Below, piece after piece: positions 61,147 through 64,000 of a stretch of 64,000 nucleotides of DNA. Position 1 is the stretch's first letter; each line of letters begins with the position of its first letter. Made by a program: the position numbers and the translations under genes. This DNA comes from Neoarius graeffei (lineage: Eukaryota; Chordata; Actinopteri; Siluriformes; Ariidae), in the NCBI RefSeq assembly GCF_027579695.1, contig NC_083576.1, forward strand, positions 33,755,260 through 33,819,259, written 5' to 3'. The notes under the pieces are model-generated. The model saw only the letters and a program-made list of their open reading frames with translations. It was not told where the DNA came from and searched no databases.

Positions 61147-62760
61147 TACAGTGGTGCTTGAAAGTTTGTGAACCCTTTAGAATTTTCTATATTTCTGCAT
61201 AAATATGACCTAAAACATCATCAGATTTTCACACAAGTCCTAAAAGTAGATAAAGAGAACCCAGTTAAACAAATGAGACAAAAATATTGTACTTGGTCAT
61301 TTATTCATTGAGGAAAATGATCCAATATTACATATCTGTGAGTGGCAAAAGTATGTGAACCTCTAGGATTAGCGGTTAATTTGAAGGTGAAATTAAAGTC
61401 AGGTGTTTTCAATCAGTGGGATGACAATCAGGTGTGAGTGGGCACCCTGTTTTATTTAAAGAACAGGGATCTATCAAAGTCTGATCTTCACAACACATGT
61501 TTCTGGAAGTGTATCATGGCATGAACAAAAGAGATTTCTGAGGACCTCAGAAAAAGCGTTGTTGATGGTCATCAGGTTGGAAAAGGTTACAAAACCATCT
61601 CTAAAGAGTTTGGACTCTACCAATCCACAGTCAGACAGATTGTGTACAAATGGAGGAAATTCAAGACCATTGTTACCCTCCCCAGGAGTGGTCGACAAAC
61701 AAAGATCACTCCAAGAGCAAGGCGTGTAATAGTCAGCGAGGTCACAAAGGACCCCAGGGTAACTTCTCAGCAACTGAAGGCCTCTCTCACATTGGCTAAT
61801 GTTAATGTTCATGAGTCCACCATCAGGAGAACACTGAACAACAATGGTGTGCATAGCAGGGTTGCAAGGAGAAAGCCACTGCTCTCCAAAAAGAACATTG
61901 CTGCTCGTCTGCAGTTTGCTAAAGATCATGTGGACAAGCCAGAAGACTATTGGAAAAATGTTTTGTGGACGGATGAGAGCAGAATAGAACTTTTTGGTTT
62001 AAATGAGAAGCGTTATGTTTAGAAAAAGGAAAACACTGCATTCCAGCATAAGAACCTTATCCCATCTGTGAAACATGGTGGTGGTAGTATCATGGTTTGG
62101 GCCTGTTTTGCTGCATCTGGGCCAGGACGGCTTGCCATCACTGATGGAACAATGAATTCTGAATTATATCAGCAGATTCTAAAGGAAAATGTCAGGACAT
62201 CTGTCCATGAACTGAATCTCAAGAGAAGGTGGGCCATGCAGCAAGACAACGACCCTAAGCACACAAGTCATTCTACCAAAGAAGGGTTAAAGAAGAATAA
62301 AGTTAATGTTTTGGAATGACCAAGTCAAAGTCCTGACCTTAATCCAATCGAAATGTTGTGGAAGGACCTGAAGCGAGCAGTTCATGTGAGGAAACCCACC
62401 AACATCCCAGAGTTGAAGCTGTTCTGTACAGAGGAATGGGCTAAAATTCCTCCAAGCCGGTGTGCAGGACTGATCAACAGTTACCGCAAACGTTTAGTTG
62501 CAGTTATTGCTGCACAAGGGGGTCACACCAGATACTGAAAGCAAAGGTTCACTTACTTTTGCCACTCACAGATATGTAATATTGGATCATTTTCCTCAAT
62601 AAATAAACGACCAAGTATAATATTTTTGTCTCATTTGTTTACCTGGGTTCTCTTTATCTACTTTTAGGACTTGTGTGAAAATCTGGTGATGTTTTAGGTC
62701 ATATTTATGCAGAAATATAGAAAATTCTAAAGGGTTCACAAATTTTCAAGCACCACTGTA
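61147..62760 (+). mobile_element. Tc1-like DD34E transposon, nearly intact
   Basis: Terminal repeats of about 225 bases start CAGTGGTGCTTGAAAGTTTG and end in the inverse, with TA at 61147-61148 and 62759-62760. Inner direct-repeat-like blocks (CATATCTGTGAGTGGCAAAA and the inverse, GCCACTCACAGATATG) occur in each arm, as in IR/DR-type elements. It carries the transposase relic described separately. Confidence 0.95.
61516..62538 (+). pseudogene. Tc1 transposase with three nonsense codons
   Basis: A single frame of 341 codons with the stop runs from ATG 61516 to TGA 62536-62538. It is interrupted only at TGA 61522-61524, TAG 62020-62022 and TGA 62317-62319, with no frameshift. Paired helix-turn-helix DNA-binding text is visible (GYKTISKEFGLYQSTVRQIV). 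The catalytic triad lies in VLWTDESR, AMQQDNDPKHTSH and SPDLNPIEMLWKD, with 34 residues between the second Asp and the Glu. Usual family length is about 340. It is the best-preserved transposase here and still inactive. Confidence 0.92.
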
Positions 62761-62811
62761 CGTGTGTGTGTGTATGTATATATTATATACACACACATAT
62801 GTGTGTGTGTG

Positions 62812-62864
<53 letters not shown>

Positions 62865-62935
62865 GTCTCGCACATTAATTTACCTTATTATATGGTATAT
62901 ATATTAATAAGGTATATTAATGTGTGAGACCCATC
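62761..62935. repeat. (TA)n/(TG)n microsatellite and adjoining hairpin
   Basis: GT and TA dinucleotide tracts (62762-62858) directly follow the Tc1 element. Then GATGGGTCTCGCACATTAAT (62860) is repeated inverted as ATTAATGTGTGAGACCCATC (ending 62935), a stem of about 30 bases around an AT-rich loop. Confidence 0.8.
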
Positions 62936-63217
62936 ACTGTGTTTCTCCATGTAGATCAGGAGAACATGAGAACATGTAGAAAAGAACCAGACCATGTAGG
63001 CCAATAGTTCATTACATAAAACATACTCCTGCAAGGTTCCAGAGGTTCCAGAAACAAAATGCAGTTTAAAAGCGCAAGAGATTAATATTCATATTGAATG
63101 TACTATATTTTGTGCTCTGTGGAGTTTGGGGATTTAAAGCGTCTGAATCTCATTTGCATGTTTTTTATTTTTAATTTCATGTATTTGCATAATATTATGT
63201 TATTGGTGCTGGTTGGG

Positions 63218-63586
63218 GCGGCATGATGGTGTAGTGGTTAGCGCTGTCGCCTCACAGCAAGAAGGTCTGGGTTCGAGCCCCGTGGCCGGCGAGGGCCTTT
63301 CTGTGCGGAATTTGCATGTTCTCCCCGTGTCCGCGTGGGTTTCCTCTGGGTGCTCCGGTTTACCCCACAGTCCAAAGACATGCAGGTTAGGTTAACTGGT
63401 GACTCTAAATTGACCGTAGGTGTGAATGCGAGTGTGAATGGTTGTCTGTGTCTGTGTCAGCCCTGTGATGAGCTGGCGACTTGTCCAGGGTGTACCCCGC
63501 CTTTCGCCCGTAGTCAGCTGGGATAGGCTCCAGCTTGCCTGCGACCCTGTAGAAGGATAAAGCAGCTAGAGATAATGAGATGAGAT
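63218..63586 (+). mobile_element. tRNA-derived SINE, copy 5
   Basis: Duplication GGTGCTGGTTGGG lies at 63205-63217 and 63587-63599. The head GCGGCATGATGGTGTAGTGG carries the B-box GGGTTCGAGCCCC. The tail ends AGATAATGAGATGAGAT. It is full length and close to copy 1. Confidence 0.95.
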
Positions 63587-63599
63587 GGTGCTGGTTGGG

Positions 63600-64000
63600 A
63601 TTTGTTCAAAAATTAGGAAGCCTTTTGATGCTTACATTTATTTTGTCCAGGTTACTTTATATTATAATATTGTCCTGACTTTAATCAGTCGATTCTGCTG
63701 CATTCAGTTCTCCAGAATGAACAATTCACTTCAGGTGTCCTATTTCTCCAGAGCATTTCTTTGTAAAGAAAAAAATGCTGTAATAAACCGAAGGATAAAG
63801 CTTTTGTGGTCAAACCTTACATTTTCACTGTGTACAATCTCTCAGGAGATTCTCAACCGAATGGAATGAGGCCACCCTCCATGCCATAATGGATATCATA
63901 CATAAGGGCAAGGGGCATACAGTCTAATGGAAAACTAAAATGTCTACTCAGCTTCAAAATGCTGTCTGTGAACATTAAGTTATTGTATGATGCTTGCCTG
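63600..64000. other. Window end, no confident gene
   Basis: A + strand frame (63585-63869) and a 48-codon - strand frame open to the window edge (63851-63997, MEGGLIPFG at its end) were inspected. Neither was recognised. Confidence 0.3.

Noticed and set aside
63851-63997. Edge-open - strand frame as a FRMPD exon
   Set aside because: There is no recognisable FERM or PDZ sequence and no clear donor; kept as unassigned.

Overview
This is vertebrate nuclear DNA, almost certainly from a teleost and probably an otophysan such as a catfish. The evidence is a multi-exon zfx-type gene with GT/AG introns, a CpG-island promoter, fish Tc1/mariner, hAT and non-LTR elements, and several copies of one tRNA-headed SINE. 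The species assignment is inferred from repeat style only. There is no bacterial, phage or CRISPR content.

Two host genes are visible. The first is zfx/zfy-like (+ strand). A CpG-island promoter and probable untranslated exon lie at about 3.03-3.9 kb, the start codon at 4621, and six more coding exons run to the stop at 45125. The seven exons (4621-4699, 27316-27774, 27896-28051, 28280-28423, 31956-32093, 43715-43858, 43948-45125) join in one frame of 765 codons, and every junction is phase 1. The product has an acidic activation half, a basic nuclear-localisation stretch and twelve visible C2H2 fingers. The second gene, on the - strand, is the C-terminal end of a FRMPD3/FRMPD4-type scaffold protein (stop at 52081, exons 52081-54827 and 55583-56440, and a probable third at 57106-57228). 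The rest of that gene lies right of the window or was not recognised. The two genes are tail to tail across about 46.3-52.1 kb.

Most of the remainder is transposon-derived, and much of it sits inside the two long zfx introns. Exact target-site duplications could be read for many copies. Four hAT-type elements have 8-bp duplications (21704-23052, 33427-34029, 37421-38475 with one mismatch, and 39469-42997); a fifth (25808-27169) has hAT-like ends with imperfect flanks. Two elements are flanked by TTAA (14202-16335 and 34825-36219), and the second carries a broken THAP domain, which suggests the Kolobok superfamily. Tc1-like elements lie at 251-2010, 28547-29637, 29636-31106, 24250-25782 and 61147-62760. 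There are four SINE copies with clear duplications, two LINE relics on the - strand (about 7.4-10.6 kb and 13.58-20.93 kb), and a broken hAT-like transposase gene at 58.4-60.35 kb.

The most informative structures are the nests: a SINE inside a palindromic MITE inside a Tc1; a LINE cut by two separate DNA elements; and two Tc1 elements sharing one TA. I found no convincing new biochemical system. The best leads are the THAP/TTAA element, a repeat family that places clustered AAGGTCA half-sites in zfx intron 5 and in the intergenic region, and a compact fish zfx that apparently lacks one segment found in mammals.
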